The notes: generated by a model from the sequence alone, not told the origin. Positions 30,191 to 40,851 are shown, counted from the stretch's first letter. The stretch is 64,000 nt of DNA from Bradyrhizobium guangzhouense (GCF_004114955.1 NZ_CP030053.1:4650001-4714000); one strand, 5' to 3'. Program-made: numbers and translations.

Positions 30191-33028
30191 GTGCCGGACA
30201 CTAACGACCAGGACTCAGCCATTTCCTTCGGGGCCTTCCGGCTGTTTCCGCGGTCCAGGCTGCTCGAAAGGGATGGCGTGCCGCTGCATCTCGGCGGCCG
30301 GGCGCTCGACATCCTGATCTTTCTCGCCGAGCGCGCCGGCGAGGTCGTCGACAAGAGGGAATTGGTCAAGCGGGTCTGGGCCGACGTGAATGTCGATGAG
30401 GGCAGCCTGCGGTTTCACATCACCTCGCTTCGCAAGGCGTTGGGCGATGCGGGCGAAGGCTCCCGCTACGTCGTCAACGTGCCTGGCCGGGGCTATTGCT
30501 TCACGGCGCCGCTGCTCCGTGCGGCACCTGCGGAGATCAGAACAGGCGCGGCTGCTTCCTTGCTTCGCTCCCTCCCCGCCCCGCTTGCGAAGATGATCGG
30601 CCGCGACGACGCGGTCGAGAAGATCGCAAACGAACTATCCCTGCATCGGTTCGTCACCATCGTCGGCCCCGGCGGTATCGGCAAGACCTCCGTCGCGCTC
30701 GCGGTGGCGCATGGCCAGCATGCGGGTTTCGAGGGTCAGGTCTGCTTCGTCGATTTCGGCGCACTGACCGACCCGCAGCTCGTTCCTGGCACGATCGCCG
30801 CCGCCCTTGGCCTGACCGTCAGTTCCGGCGACCCGCTACCCGGGTTGCTCCAGTCGCTGCGCAGTCGCCGGATGCTGCTGGTGTTCGACAGCTGCGAGCA
30901 TATCATCGACGAGCTTGCGCCCCTGGCAGAACGCATCGTCCGGGAAGCTCCCGAGTTGCATCTTCTCGCCACCAGCCGCGAATCCTTCCGCACCGAAGGC
31001 GAACGGGTTTACCGGCTGTTTCCGCTGGATTGTCCGCCACAACGCGACGGACTGAGCATGGCCGACGTCCTTGCCTATCCGGCGAGCCAGCTTTTCGTCG
31101 AACGCATCGCCGACAGCTTGAGCGAATTCGAACTCAGTGAAGAGGACGCGCCTCTCGTCGCCGATATCTGCCGGCGCCTGGACGGCATCGCGCTCGCGAT
31201 CGAGCTTGCCGCCGGACGGGTCAACGCCTACGGAATCGCCGGCACGGCCTCGCTGCTCGACAGCCGCTTCTCGCTGCTTTGGCGGGGACGCCGCACCGCT
31301 ATACCCCGGCACCAGACGCTGAGCGCAGCGCTGAGCTGGAGCTACGATCTTCTGCCCGCGGCAGAGAGCGCGACCTTGCGCGGATTGTCGGTCTTCGTCG
31401 GACCATTCACGCTGGAAGCGGCGCTCGCCGTCGCCGCAAGTCAGGGCATCGACGAGGCCGAGGCGGTCGAGACCATCTCCAATCTGCTGTCGAAATCTCT
31501 CATTGCGACGTCGCCTGCGGAACGCCGGCTGAGGTACCGCCTGCTCGACACGACCCGCGCCTTTGTCGGCGACAAGCTCGTCGAGAGCGGCGAATCGGCC
31601 CGCGTCGCGCGCGCCCACGCCGAATATTTCCGCGACTTCCTGCACGACATCTCCGTGAAATCGACGGGCATGCAGAGCGCGGGCGGCTTCCTGCCCTATG
31701 CCGATCATTTGCCGAACGTGCGGGCCGCGCTGACGTGGAGCTTCTCGGAAAGCGGCGACCGCACGGTCGGCGCGGACCTGGCCGCGTCAGCCGCGCAGTT
31801 CTTCCTCGAGCTGACCTTGCTGACGGAGTGCCATAGCTGGACCCAGCAGGCACTCGCTTCCGCCGAGGCACTCGACGGCCGCAAGGAAATGACCTTGCAA
31901 GCGGCTCTCGGCGTCTCCGTGATGTTCACGCAAGGCAATACGGAGGGAGTCCGATCGGCGTTCACGCGAAGCCTGCAACTGGCCGAGGAACTCGACGATC
32001 TGCACTGGCAGCTCTGGCTGCTCCGCGGGCTCCACATCTACCTGACCCGGGTCGGGGATTTTCACGGCGCGCTCGGCACCGGCGAACAAGGCCAAGCCGT
32101 CGCGAGGAAGCTGAACGACCCGACCAGCACACTGAACGTCGAGTGGATGCTGGGCGTGGCCCATCATCTGATCGGCAACCAGGACAAGGCCGTTCAGTTC
32201 TGCGAGAGCGCGATGGTGGACAATCCGGGTTCACAGCGGCTGAATATTGGCCATCTCGGCTATGACGACCGTATCGTTGCGCTGGTCGCTTTGGCGCGGG
32301 GGCTCTGGCTCAGCGGCCGGCCCGATCGCGCCATCGAGGCGGCGCGATACACCGTGAAAGAGGCCGAGCAGCTCGAGCAACCCCTGACGCTCGGCATTTC
32401 CCTGATCTGGACCATCTACGTGTTTCTCTGGGTCGGTGACTGGACCAGCGCCGAGAGCTTGATCGAGCGGCTGATCGACCACGCCGCGCGGCACTTCCTC
32501 GGCCCCTATCACGCCGTCGGCATCGGCCAGAAGGGAGAGCTCCTGCTCCGCCGCGGGGATATCGCCGGCGGTATCGAGCACCTTCGCCGCAGCCAGGCGA
32601 CCTTGTATGCCACGCGGCACCGGATCATGACGACGGTGTTTGCAACGGCGCTCGCGGAGGGACTTGCGGCTCAGAACCAGGTCGATGAGGCGTTGCGCAC
32701 GATCGATGAAGCCATCGCCCAGATCGGCGATCACGGCGAATCCTTCGACATGCCGGAAATGCTCCGGGTCAAGGCGGACATCCTGGTGCAATCCACCCGG
32801 GCGACGGAAGCTGAAGCCTGCCTCCAGCAATCGCTCGCCTTGTCGCGCCGCCAGTGCGCGCGCGGCTGGGAGTTGCGGGGCGCAATGAGCCTGGCTCGCG
32901 TCTGGCTGCAGGCTGGTCGAAAGGGCGACGCCCAGGCCCTGCTGGCGCCGCTCCTTGCGCACTATCAGGAAGGCCTGTCGAGCCGCGATCTGGTCGCCGC
33001 CAGGGCGCTGCTGAGCGCCCTGAATTAG
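30191..33028 (+). CDS. Large regulator 2: OmpR-type winged helix + NTPase + helical repeats
   Basis: 945 residues from the GTG at 30191, the position equivalent to the start of regulator 1. The N-terminal winged helix (RELVKRVWADVNVDEGSLRFHITSLRKALGD) and the NTPase (GPGGIGKT; LLVFDSCEHIIDE; LATSRESFRTEGERVYRLFPL) are very close to regulator 1. The C-terminal TPR-like half has diverged much more, suggesting the two bind similar DNA but respond to different inputs. An in-frame ATG at 30095 would add 32 residues. The two copies lie 4.9 kb apart in the same direction, with the stress genes between them. Confidence 0.88.
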   Translation: MPDTNDQDSAISFGAFRLFPRSRLLERDGVPLHLGGRALDILIFLAERAGEVVDKRELVKRVWADVNVDEGSLRFHITSLRKALGDAGEGSRYVVNVPGRGYCFTAPLLRAAPAEIRTGAAASLLRSLPAPLAKMIGRDDAVEKIANELSLHRFVTIVGPGGIGKTSVALAVAHGQHAGFEGQVCFVDFGALTDPQLVPGTIAAALGLTVSSGDPLPGLLQSLRSRRMLLVFDSCEHIIDELAPLAERIVREAPELHLLATSRESFRTEGERVYRLFPLDCPPQRDGLSMADVLAYPASQLFVERIADSLSEFELSEEDAPLVADICRRLDGIALAIELAAGRVNAYGIAGTASLLDSRFSLLWRGRRTAIPRHQTLSAALSWSYDLLPAAESATLRGLSVFVGPFTLEAALAVAASQGIDEAEAVETISNLLSKSLIATSPAERRLRYRLLDTTRAFVGDKLVESGESARVARAHAEYFRDFLHDISVKSTGMQSAGGFLPYADHLPNVRAALTWSFSESGDRTVGADLAASAAQFFLELTLLTECHSWTQQALASAEALDGRKEMTLQAALGVSVMFTQGNTEGVRSAFTRSLQLAEELDDLHWQLWLLRGLHIYLTRVGDFHGALGTGEQGQAVARKLNDPTSTLNVEWMLGVAHHLIGNQDKAVQFCESAMVDNPGSQRLNIGHLGYDDRIVALVALARGLWLSGRPDRAIEAARYTVKEAEQLEQPLTLGISLIWTIYVFLWVGDWTSAESLIERLIDHAARHFLGPYHAVGIGQKGELLLRRGDIAGGIEHLRRSQATLYATRHRIMTTVFATALAEGLAAQNQVDEALRTIDEAIAQIGDHGESFDMPEMLRVKADILVQSTRATEAEACLQQSLALSRRQCARGWELRGAMSLARVWLQAGRKGDAQALLAPLLAHYQEGLSSRDLVAARALLSALN

Positions 33029-33062
33029 AAGCGTCTTCAACGGGATACCGCAAAATCGCTCT

Positions 33063-33087
33063 CTTGCAACTCCTAACAACTTCTAAC
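33063..33087 (+). promoter_or_regulatory. Phased direct-repeat operator, site C (upstream of the 33147 gene)
   Basis: CTTGC at 33063, CTAAC at 33073 and CTAAC at 33083 are spaced exactly 10 bp on the plus strand; the fourth position (33093) is not conserved. The site lies 35 bases after the stop of regulator 2 and ends about 60 bases before the start of the next gene, in the same orientation relative to it as the other sites. Confidence 0.6.
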
Positions 33088-33146
33088 ACGCCAAGCCGCC
33101 CGCGCCCCGCCATGGTGACGACAATTCATGGTGGATGCAGTGAGAC

Positions 33147-33854
33147 ATGGCACTTCTTGACGATGCGATCGACGCCTGCGGGGGACTGACCCGCTGGAAC
33201 AGCTTGAGCCGGTTCACTCTGCATCTGTCCGTCGGCGGCAGTCTGTTTTCCGACGCCGGACATGCCCGCGAATTCAAGGATGTGACTGCGGAGGGATCGA
33301 CGCGCACACAATCGGTCCGCTTCACCGGAATCACCGGTGGCGAGCAGTCCGGCGCCTTTCAGGCGGACGCGATCACGATCGAGAGCCTGGATGGCCAGGT
33401 ACTCCGGACCTGGCGAAACCCGAGCCTGGCCTTCCCGACCAATGGCACACATGCGCTGGCGGACGAACTGCATCTGGTGTTGTTCTGCGGCGTCCAGATC
33501 TGGAACTATCTCACGACCCCGTTCCTTCTCGCCCGGCCCGACGTCGTCGTCGAGGAGCTGCCGCCATGGCAGGAGAACAGCGAAACGTGGCGATGCCTTC
33601 GCGCGCAATTCCCGTCGGGCCTCATCAACCTGGCCTCGGAGCAGGTCTTCTATTTTGACGAGAACGCGTTGCAGCGGCGAACCGACCACGATCTCCTGGG
33701 GGCGCGCGTCGCGCACTATTCGTGGGCCCACGAGAATTTCTGCGGCATCGTAGTGCCAACCCTCCGACGCACGCTGACGCGACAGGCCGATGCAACGGTG
33801 ATCGCCAAACCCGTGCTGATCGACGTCGAGATCTTCGATGCCGTCTTTGAGTGA
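33147..33854 (+). CDS. Conserved-looking protein of unknown function
   Basis: 235 residues; I do not recognise a family. It begins MALLDDAIDACGGLTRWNSLSRFTLHLSVGG, a pattern seen in beta-rich lipid-binding-like proteins where a short helix precedes a long sheet. Repeated alternating strands follow, with conserved-looking Trp and Tyr residues (IWNYLTTPFLL, SWAHENFCGI). No signal peptide, membrane segment or catalytic motif is visible. The coding call rests on length, codon pattern and a promoter-like gap with phased repeats upstream. It may be part of the stress regulon inferred from those repeats. Confidence 0.7.
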   Translation: MALLDDAIDACGGLTRWNSLSRFTLHLSVGGSLFSDAGHAREFKDVTAEGSTRTQSVRFTGITGGEQSGAFQADAITIESLDGQVLRTWRNPSLAFPTNGTHALADELHLVLFCGVQIWNYLTTPFLLARPDVVVEELPPWQENSETWRCLRAQFPSGLINLASEQVFYFDENALQRRTDHDLLGARVAHYSWAHENFCGIVVPTLRRTLTRQADATVIAKPVLIDVEIFDAVFE

Positions 33855-33920
33855 CCAATAAGTCCCTGACATATTGGTTCAAGTTGAAGCCGCTGCAATC
33901 GACCGCGGCATCCGATCCAC

Positions 33921-33955
33921 CCCACACAATCTAACAGATCCTAATCACCCCTAAC
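33921..33955 (+). promoter_or_regulatory. Phased direct-repeat operator, site D (AraC-gene promoter)
   Basis: Four boxes start exactly 10 bp apart on the plus strand: CCCAC at 33921, CTAAC at 33931, CTAAT at 33941 and CTAAC at 33951, followed by GGGC where sites A and B have GAGC. The site ends about 97 bases before the AraC-family gene, with the same orientation toward its gene as the other sites. Confidence 0.65.
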
Positions 33956-34052
33956 GGGCGTCCGAGCCTGCTCAGGCCTATCCTGTCAGCATGCCGAGGA
34001 TGCGAGTCCACCGGTCCTCGTGAACGACCGTGCAGCCCAGAGGGAATAAGCG

Positions 34053-35045
34053 ATGCTGACCGAATTGCAGAGGGCCCACGCCCGGATCAATCTTCCGGCA
34101 GGTTCCGGGGATCACGAAGCGCCTCGCGCGGCCCAGGCGATCGCCCGGGAACGCGAGTGGCGCCAGATCGCTTGCGGCGCGCAGCCCGCGCTGGACGACA
34201 TCACGATCTCGCGGTGGGAGGATTCGCGTGCGGCATCCTGGCACGTTGCGACGACGCCGTCAGATCGATATTTCGTCGGCATTGCGCTGAAGACGACGCG
34301 TGCGATCCTCACCAGGGACCGCCGGGTCATCTTCGACGGCACCATGCCATCGGGCACGCTCTATGTCAGCGCGCCGACGCGGCAGCTGAGCGCACAGTTC
34401 CAGACGCCCTGCGCCTTTCTGCACCTTCACATCTCCGCCGAGCATTTCCCGACGCAGTGGTCCGCAGCCGCGGCCGAAGGTCTCGACGATTTGATTCTGC
34501 TGCGCGATCCGCTCGCTGCGGGACTGGCCAGAGCGCTCGCCGAGCAAGGCGACGCTGCGGGACCTCAATTCGCGCATTGCATCGGACAGATTCTTGCGAT
34601 GCATCTGACTCGGCCCGAATTGCCGCGCGCCAAGGTCAATGCCTTGCCGAAATGGCGCCTGCGCCGCGTCGAACAGCATATCGCCGCTCATTTCGAACGC
34701 AGCATCAGCCTGTCCGAGCTCGCCGGCGTCGCGGGCCTTTCCAGGATGCATTTCGCCGCGCAGTTCCGTGCAGCGACCGGATATCGTCCGCGCGAATACC
34801 TGCTCAATCATCGCATCGAGCAGGCGAAGTCCCTGTTGACGAGGACCGAGAGACCATTGGCCGAGATCGCACTTGCCGTCGGCTTCAGCACTCAGGCGCA
34901 CTTTTCGACCGTCTTCAAGCGCATCAGCGGCGAAACCCCGGCGCGCTGGCGTGCGGCCAGCAGGAACCACCGGCCTGACGTTGAAGCGCTGCCACGACGA
35001 CGTCCATCATGGGATCAGGACCACATCGTGAGCACGGCCGCATGA
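34053..35045 (+). CDS. AraC-family transcriptional regulator
   Basis: 330 residues. The C-terminal 100 or so residues contain two helix-turn-helix motifs of the AraC/XylS family (LSELAGVAGLSRMHFAAQFRAATGYRPREYL and LAEIALAVGFSTQAHFSTVFKRISGETPARWR). The N-terminal 200 residues form a ligand or dimerisation domain without a recognisable specific signature. It should bind DNA directly and respond to a small ligand. The upstream phased repeats suggest that it is itself a target of the large regulators. A strong terminator follows. Confidence 0.9.
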   Translation: MLTELQRAHARINLPAGSGDHEAPRAAQAIAREREWRQIACGAQPALDDITISRWEDSRAASWHVATTPSDRYFVGIALKTTRAILTRDRRVIFDGTMPSGTLYVSAPTRQLSAQFQTPCAFLHLHISAEHFPTQWSAAAAEGLDDLILLRDPLAAGLARALAEQGDAAGPQFAHCIGQILAMHLTRPELPRAKVNALPKWRLRRVEQHIAAHFERSISLSELAGVAGLSRMHFAAQFRAATGYRPREYLLNHRIEQAKSLLTRTERPLAEIALAVGFSTQAHFSTVFKRISGETPARWRAASRNHRPDVEALPRRRPSWDQDHIVSTAA

Positions 35046-35131
35046 CAACGCTCGGGCCAAGCCTCTTCGCGTAGGTGTCCTTCCGCTTGCGCCGGCTCGC
35101 GCCCTCCTCCTCCCGGGCCTACGAGCCTCTT

Positions 35132-35170
35132 GGGGCCGCCCTGCACCCCACAGGACGGCCCCTCTTTTTC
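35132..35170 (+). terminator. Rho-independent terminator after the AraC gene
   Basis: The arm GGGGCCGCCCTG (35132-35143) pairs with CAGGACGGCCCC (35151-35162) with one mismatch around a 7-base loop. It is followed by a T-rich run (TCTTTTTC). The T-run is on the plus-strand side only, so it terminates araC transcription. It also separates it from the convergent peptide-transporter operon. Confidence 0.85.
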
Positions 35171-35190
35171 ATCACGCCGCGTTTTCAGCA

Positions 35191-36182
35191 TCACGAATGC
35201 GCTTTTTCCGCCGGCAGCGCATCCAGATGACAGGCGACCCATTGCTTGCCGTCCACCGAACGAAGCTGCGGCTCTTCGCTGCGGCACCGATCGAACACAA
35301 ACGGGCATCGGGTGTGGAAGCGGCAGCCATTCGGCGGATTGATCGGGCTCGGCACGTCGCCGCCGAGGATGACGGGATTGCGCTTGGCGCCAGGCTCCGG
35401 GAGCGGCACCGCCGAGAGCAACGCCTTGGTATAGGGGTGTCGGGGCGCGGCAAAGATCTCCCGGCGCGGCGCGACCTCGACGATCTTGCCGAGATACATC
35501 ACCGCGACGCGGTGGGTCATGTGCTCGACGATGGCGAGATCATGGCTGATGAACAGCAGCGCCAGGCCGAACTCGCGCTGCAGATCCTGCAGCAGGTTGA
35601 CGATCTGCGCCTTGACCGAGACGTCGAGCGCCGAGACCGCCTCGTCACAGACGATCAGCTCCGGCTCGGCCGCGAGCGCCCTGGCAATGCCGATGCGCTG
35701 GCGCTGACCGCCGGAGAACTCATGCGGCCGGCGGTTCAGCGCCTCGCGCGGCAGGCGCACCGTGTCCATCAGCGCGGTCACGCGCGTCTCGAGATCTGTT
35801 GCCGATTTGGCGAGGCCGAAATTGCGGATCGGTTCGGCCAGAATGTCGCGCACGCGCATGCGCGGATTGAGGCTCGAGAACGGATCCTGAAACACCACCT
35901 GAATGCGTTGCCGCAGCCGACGCATCGTGCCCGGATGGGCGTCGTCGATACGCTGACCGTCGAGGATCACCTGGCCGGAGGTCACATCGAACAGCCGCAG
36001 GATCGCGCGGCCGACCGTCGACTTGCCGCAGCCGGACTCGCCGACCAGCGACAGCGTCTCGCCCCGCGCGATCTCGAACGAAACGCCGTCGACGGCATAA
36101 ACGAATTCGGTTTGTCGCCCGAACAGGCCCTTGTTGACGGGAAAATGCTTCTTGAGGTCGTTGACCTGGAGCAGCGGGACAC

Positions 36183-36186
<4 letters not shown>
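35191..36186 (-). CDS. Dipeptide/oligopeptide ABC transporter ATPase (DppF type)
   Basis: 331 residues with Walker A GESGCGKS, signature [15 protein letters not shown], Walker [13 protein letters not shown] and the C-terminal oligopeptide-transporter domain containing CRFHTRCPF. The last feature distinguishes DppF/OppF proteins. It powers import with the DppD-type partner, whose gene it overlaps by four bases. It is the distal gene of the hydantoin/carbamoyl-amino-acid operon. Confidence 0.93.
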
Positions 36187-37172
<986 letters not shown>

Positions 37173-37187
37173 CGCGATCAGCCCCCG

Positions 37188-38111
37188 TCAGAGACGCTTG
37201 GCCATGCGCGGATCGAGCGCATCGCGGAGACCATCGCCGAGCAGGTTCACGGCCAGCACGGTGATCGAGAGAAAGGCCGCCGGGAAGAACACGATGTAGG
37301 GCTTGACCTGCCACAGCGCGCGCCCCTCGGCCATGATGTTGCCCCAGGACGGAATGGTGGGCGGCGTGCCGGCGCCAATGAAGGACAGGATCGCCTCGGT
37401 GATCATGGCGCTGGCGCAGATATAGGTCGCCTGCACCAGCATCGGCGCGACCGTGTTGGGCAGGATATGGCGCAGGATGATCATCGGCGTGCGCGTGCCG
37501 CATGCGACCGCCGCGTCCACATAAGGCTGCTCGCGCAGCGACAGCACCACGCTGCGAACCAGGCGCGAGACGCGCGGGATCTCGGCGACGGTGATGGCCA
37601 GGATGACGTTGCCGACGCTGCCGCGCGTCAGCGCCATCAGCGCTATCGCGAGCAGGATCGGCGGGATCGACATCAAGCCGTCCATGAAGCGCATCAGGAT
37701 GCCGTCGGCCCAGCGCACGAAGCCCGAGACCATGCCGATGGCAAGACCGGCCGCGGACGCGAAGATCGCGACCGACAGCCCGACCGTCAGCGAGACCCGC
37801 GCGCCGAACAGCACGCGTGAATAGATATCGCGGCCCAGCGCGTCGGTGCCGAACCAGTAGAGCGCCGACGGCGCCCTCGTGCGCCTGGCAGGCGCGAGCG
37901 CGGTCGGATCGACCGTCCAGAGATACGGCGCAAAAACCGCGATCAGGACCAGCATCAGCAGCAACACGCCGCCGACCGCGACCGTCGGATGGCTGCGCAG
38001 AAAGCCGATGAAACCACGGCGGATCGTGACCGGCCGGAGGATGTCGGGCAGTTGCGGGGCGAGCGCGAGGCCGGCCGGCAGCACCTGCGGATTGACGGTC
38101 GTATCGGTCAA
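37188..38111 (-). CDS. Dipeptide/oligopeptide ABC transporter permease (DppC type)
   Basis: 307 residues from a TTG at 38111 that overlaps the DppB stop codon. The N-terminal cytoplasmic stretch precedes a helix at [23 protein letters not shown]. The DppC hallmark [23 protein letters not shown] is present as [10 protein letters not shown], and the EAA loop lies near [21 protein letters not shown] later internal start is possible, but the overlap favours the TTG. Confidence 0.9.
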   Translation of the reverse strand: MTDTTVNPQVLPAGLALAPQLPDILRPVTIRRGFIGFLRSHPTVAVGGVLLLMLVLIAVFAPYLWTVDPTALAPARRTRAPSALYWFGTDALGRDIYSRVLFGARVSLTVGLSVAIFASAAGLAIGMVSGFVRWADGILMRFMDGLMSIPPILLAIALMALTRGSVGNVILAITVAEIPRVSRLVRSVVLSLREQPYVDAAVACGTRTPMIILRHILPNTVAPMLVQATYICASAMITEAILSFIGAGTPPTIPSWGNIMAEGRALWQVKPYIVFFPAAFLSITVLAVNLLGDGLRDALDPRMAKRL

Positions 38112-39049
38112 TAGCGGATCCTCGGGTCAACGAGCGTGTAGGTGACGTCGATCATCAGATTGACGAGGACGTAGACGAAGCTGAACAGCAGCACGATGCC
38201 CTGAATGACGGGATAGTCGCGCCGCAGGATCGCATCGATGGTGAGTCGGCCGAGGCCGGGAATCGCGAACACGCTTTCGGTCACGACCGCGCCGCCGATC
38301 AGCAGCGCGATGCCGATGCCGATGACGGTGACGATCGGCACCGCCGCGTTCTTCAGTGCGTGAATGAACAGGATGCCGCCCTGCCCGAGACCCTTTGCCT
38401 TGGCGGTGCGGATATAGTCCTGCTGCAGCACTTCGAGCATGGCGGCACGGGTGATGCGCGCGACCAGTGCGATATAGACGCAGCCGAGCGCGATCGCCGG
38501 CAGGATCAAATTCTGCAGCCACGGCCAGAAGCCCTGGTTGAGCGGCGTATAGCCCTGCACCGGAAGCCATTCGAGCTGGAGCGCGAAGACATAGGCGAGG
38601 ACATAGCCGACCACGAAGACAGGCAGCGAGAAGCCGAATACGGCAAAGCCCATGATGGCCCGATCGATGAAGCTGCCGGCCTTCCAGGCCGCGACGACGC
38701 CGAGCGGCACCGCGACGACGATCGTGAGCAGCAGCGTGATCACCATCAGCGACAGCGTCGGCCCGAGACGCTGCCCGATCAACGTCGACACCGGAAGATT
38801 GGTGAAGATCGAGGTGCCGAGATCGCCGTGCAGGAGGCGCCACACCCAGCTCCCGAACTGGATCAGGAACGGCCGGTCGAGGCCGAGGCTCTGGCGGATG
38901 CGCTCCACATCCTCCGGGCTCGCCTGGTCGCCCGCGATCACCACGGCCGGATCACCCGGCGCGATGTAAAGCAGGCTGAACACGAACAGCGCGACAATCG
39001 CCATCACCGGCAAGGTGGCGACGATGCGCCGGAGGATGTAGGAGAGCAT
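38108..39049 (-). CDS. Dipeptide/oligopeptide ABC transporter permease (DppB type)
   Basis: 313 residues. It starts with a helix (LRRIVATLPVMAIVALFVFSLLYIAPGDP, the typical DppB N-terminus ending PGDP) and has the LGLDRPF motif. The EAA loop lies near DYIRTAKAKGLGQGGILFIHALKNA. It forms the channel with the DppC-type protein. It is 17 bases downstream of the solute-binding protein. Confidence 0.93.
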   Translation of the reverse strand: MLSYILRRIVATLPVMAIVALFVFSLLYIAPGDPAVVIAGDQASPEDVERIRQSLGLDRPFLIQFGSWVWRLLHGDLGTSIFTNLPVSTLIGQRLGPTLSLMVITLLLTIVVAVPLGVVAAWKAGSFIDRAIMGFAVFGFSLPVFVVGYVLAYVFALQLEWLPVQGYTPLNQGFWPWLQNLILPAIALGCVYIALVARITRAAMLEVLQQDYIRTAKAKGLGQGGILFIHALKNAAVPIVTVIGIGIALLIGGAVVTESVFAIPGLGRLTIDAILRRDYPVIQGIVLLFSFVYVLVNLMIDVTYTLVDPRIRY

Positions 39050-39066
39050 CTGGCCTCAGCCCAGGA

Positions 39067-40671
39067 TCATGCGGTCTTCGACACGCCCCAGAAGAACGGC
39101 AGCGGCCCCTTGGTGACACCGGAGACGTTCTTGCGCCACGCGGTGTAGCTCAGGAAGAAGCCGGTCGGCGCGTAGACGACGTCATCCATCGCCGCCTTGT
39201 TGAGACGGCCGATCGCGGCCTTCTCTTCGTCGAGGTTCTTTGCCTCGAACCAGGACGTGACCTCCTTTTCCGTGCCGGCACTGGTCGGCCAGCCAAACCA
39301 GGCCTTGTCGCCATTGGCACGAATGGCGGTGTAGGGCGCGGGGTTGATGCAGTCCGCGCCTGCGTGCCAGGTGTGGAACATGTTCCAGCCGCCCTGTCCC
39401 GGCGGCGTCTTCAGTGCGCGGCGCGCGCCGACCGTGCCCCAATCCGTCGCCACGAAGTCGACATTCATGCCGAGCTTCTTCAAGAGATCGGCCGTCACGT
39501 CGCCCATTGCCTTGGTAATCGGCTGGTCCTGCGCGACGAGACACGTCACCGGCTGACCGGAATAGCCGCTCTCCGCAAGCAGCTTCTTGGCGGCATCAAG
39601 ATCGCGCTTGCCCATGAGGATCTCGCCGCCCATTTCGGTGTAGAGCGGCGTACCGGGCGTGAAGAAGCCAGGCAGCGGCTTCCACAGCGTGTCGTCGTCG
39701 CCGACGAGCGCGCGCATGTAGTCTTCCTGGCTCATCGCCATCAACACGGCGCGCCGCGCGCGCACGTCATTGAACGGCGGATAGAGGAAATTCATGCGGA
39801 AGGAGCCGATATTGCCGAGGGGATCGCCGATATCGACGTTGATGTTCTTGTTGTTCTTCAGCACCGGAACGAGATCGGCGATCGGGTTCTCCCACCAGTC
39901 GATCTCGCCATTCTGCAACGCGGCCGCCGCGGTCGCCGGATCCGGCATGACCACCCACTCGACGCGATCGACCAGGATCTGCTTGCCACCCGCGAGCCAA
40001 GACGCCTTCTCCTGCCGCGGCGCATAGTCGGTGAACTTTTCGAACACCGCTTTCGCGCCCGGCACCCACTCGCCCGTGGCGAACTTCATCGGGCCGGAGC
40101 CGACATAATCCGAGATCTGCTTGAACGGATCGGTCTGCGCGATGCGTTCCGGCATGATGAAGGCGCAAGGCGAATTGTTCTTGGCGAGCGCGTAGAGCAT
40201 CTTCGGAAACGGCTGCTTCAGGACCCATTTGAAGGTGCGGTCGTCGACGGCCGTGAGCTCCTGCTGGATCGCCTTGAGCATCAGGCCCATGGGATCGCGC
40301 GCAGCCCAGCGATTGAGACTCGCGACGACGTCCTTGCTCAGCACCGGCTCGCCGTCGTGGAATTTCAGGCCCGAACGCAGCTTGAACGTCCAGGTCATGC
40401 CGTCGTCGGTCACTTCCTCGGATTCGACCATCTGGCGTTGTGGCACGAGCGAGGAATCGACGCCGTAAAGCGTGTCCCAGACCAGCGCCGCCGCATTGCG
40501 CACGACATATTGGGTGCCCCAGATGGGGTCGAAATTGGCGAGATTGGCCTGCGGCACGAAGCGCAGCGTGCGGGCCGAGGCACCTTGCGCGATCGCCGGG
40601 GCCGAGAGGCCGCCGGTCAACGCCAGACCGCTCGCGCCGGCCAGTCCCTTCAATACGGTCCTGCGATCCAT
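39067..40671 (-). CDS. Peptide/nickel-type ABC transporter substrate-binding protein
   Basis: 534 residues from the ATG at 40671, chosen for the GGGAGGA ribosome site and because a twin-arginine-like leader then begins (DRRTVLKGLAGASGLALTGGLSAPAIA). The body is family 5 (DppA/OppA): LRFVPQANLANFDPIWG, then TWTFKLRSGLKFHDGEPV and AVLMAMSQEDY. It captures the substrate for the Dpp-type permease. Given the two enzymes encoded just upstream, the ligand may be a hydantoin, N-carbamoyl amino acid or peptide-like amide and not a dipeptide. Confidence 0.92.
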   Translation of the reverse strand: MDRRTVLKGLAGASGLALTGGLSAPAIAQGASARTLRFVPQANLANFDPIWGTQYVVRNAAALVWDTLYGVDSSLVPQRQMVESEEVTDDGMTWTFKLRSGLKFHDGEPVLSKDVVASLNRWAARDPMGLMLKAIQQELTAVDDRTFKWVLKQPFPKMLYALAKNNSPCAFIMPERIAQTDPFKQISDYVGSGPMKFATGEWVPGAKAVFEKFTDYAPRQEKASWLAGGKQILVDRVEWVVMPDPATAAAALQNGEIDWWENPIADLVPVLKNNKNINVDIGDPLGNIGSFRMNFLYPPFNDVRARRAVLMAMSQEDYMRALVGDDDTLWKPLPGFFTPGTPLYTEMGGEILMGKRDLDAAKKLLAESGYSGQPVTCLVAQDQPITKAMGDVTADLLKKLGMNVDFVATDWGTVGARRALKTPPGQGGWNMFHTWHAGADCINPAPYTAIRANGDKAWFGWPTSAGTEKEVTSWFEAKNLDEEKAAIGRLNKAAMDDVVYAPTGFFLSYTAWRKNVSGVTKGPLPFFWGVSKTA

Positions 40672-40851
40672 AAAGTCCTCCCAGTCATGCCGTGATGCCG
40701 GCCGCTCATTGGCCAAAGGCAGGTGAAACAGAGCCCATCGGCCTGCAAATGGTATGCCAGCAATGGCGCTTCACGAGCGGGATCTTGTCGACTTCCGGCT
40801 GTCGCCGCGCGGCCGCAGGGAACGACGAGCTTCAGCGCGCCCGGTTCATGA

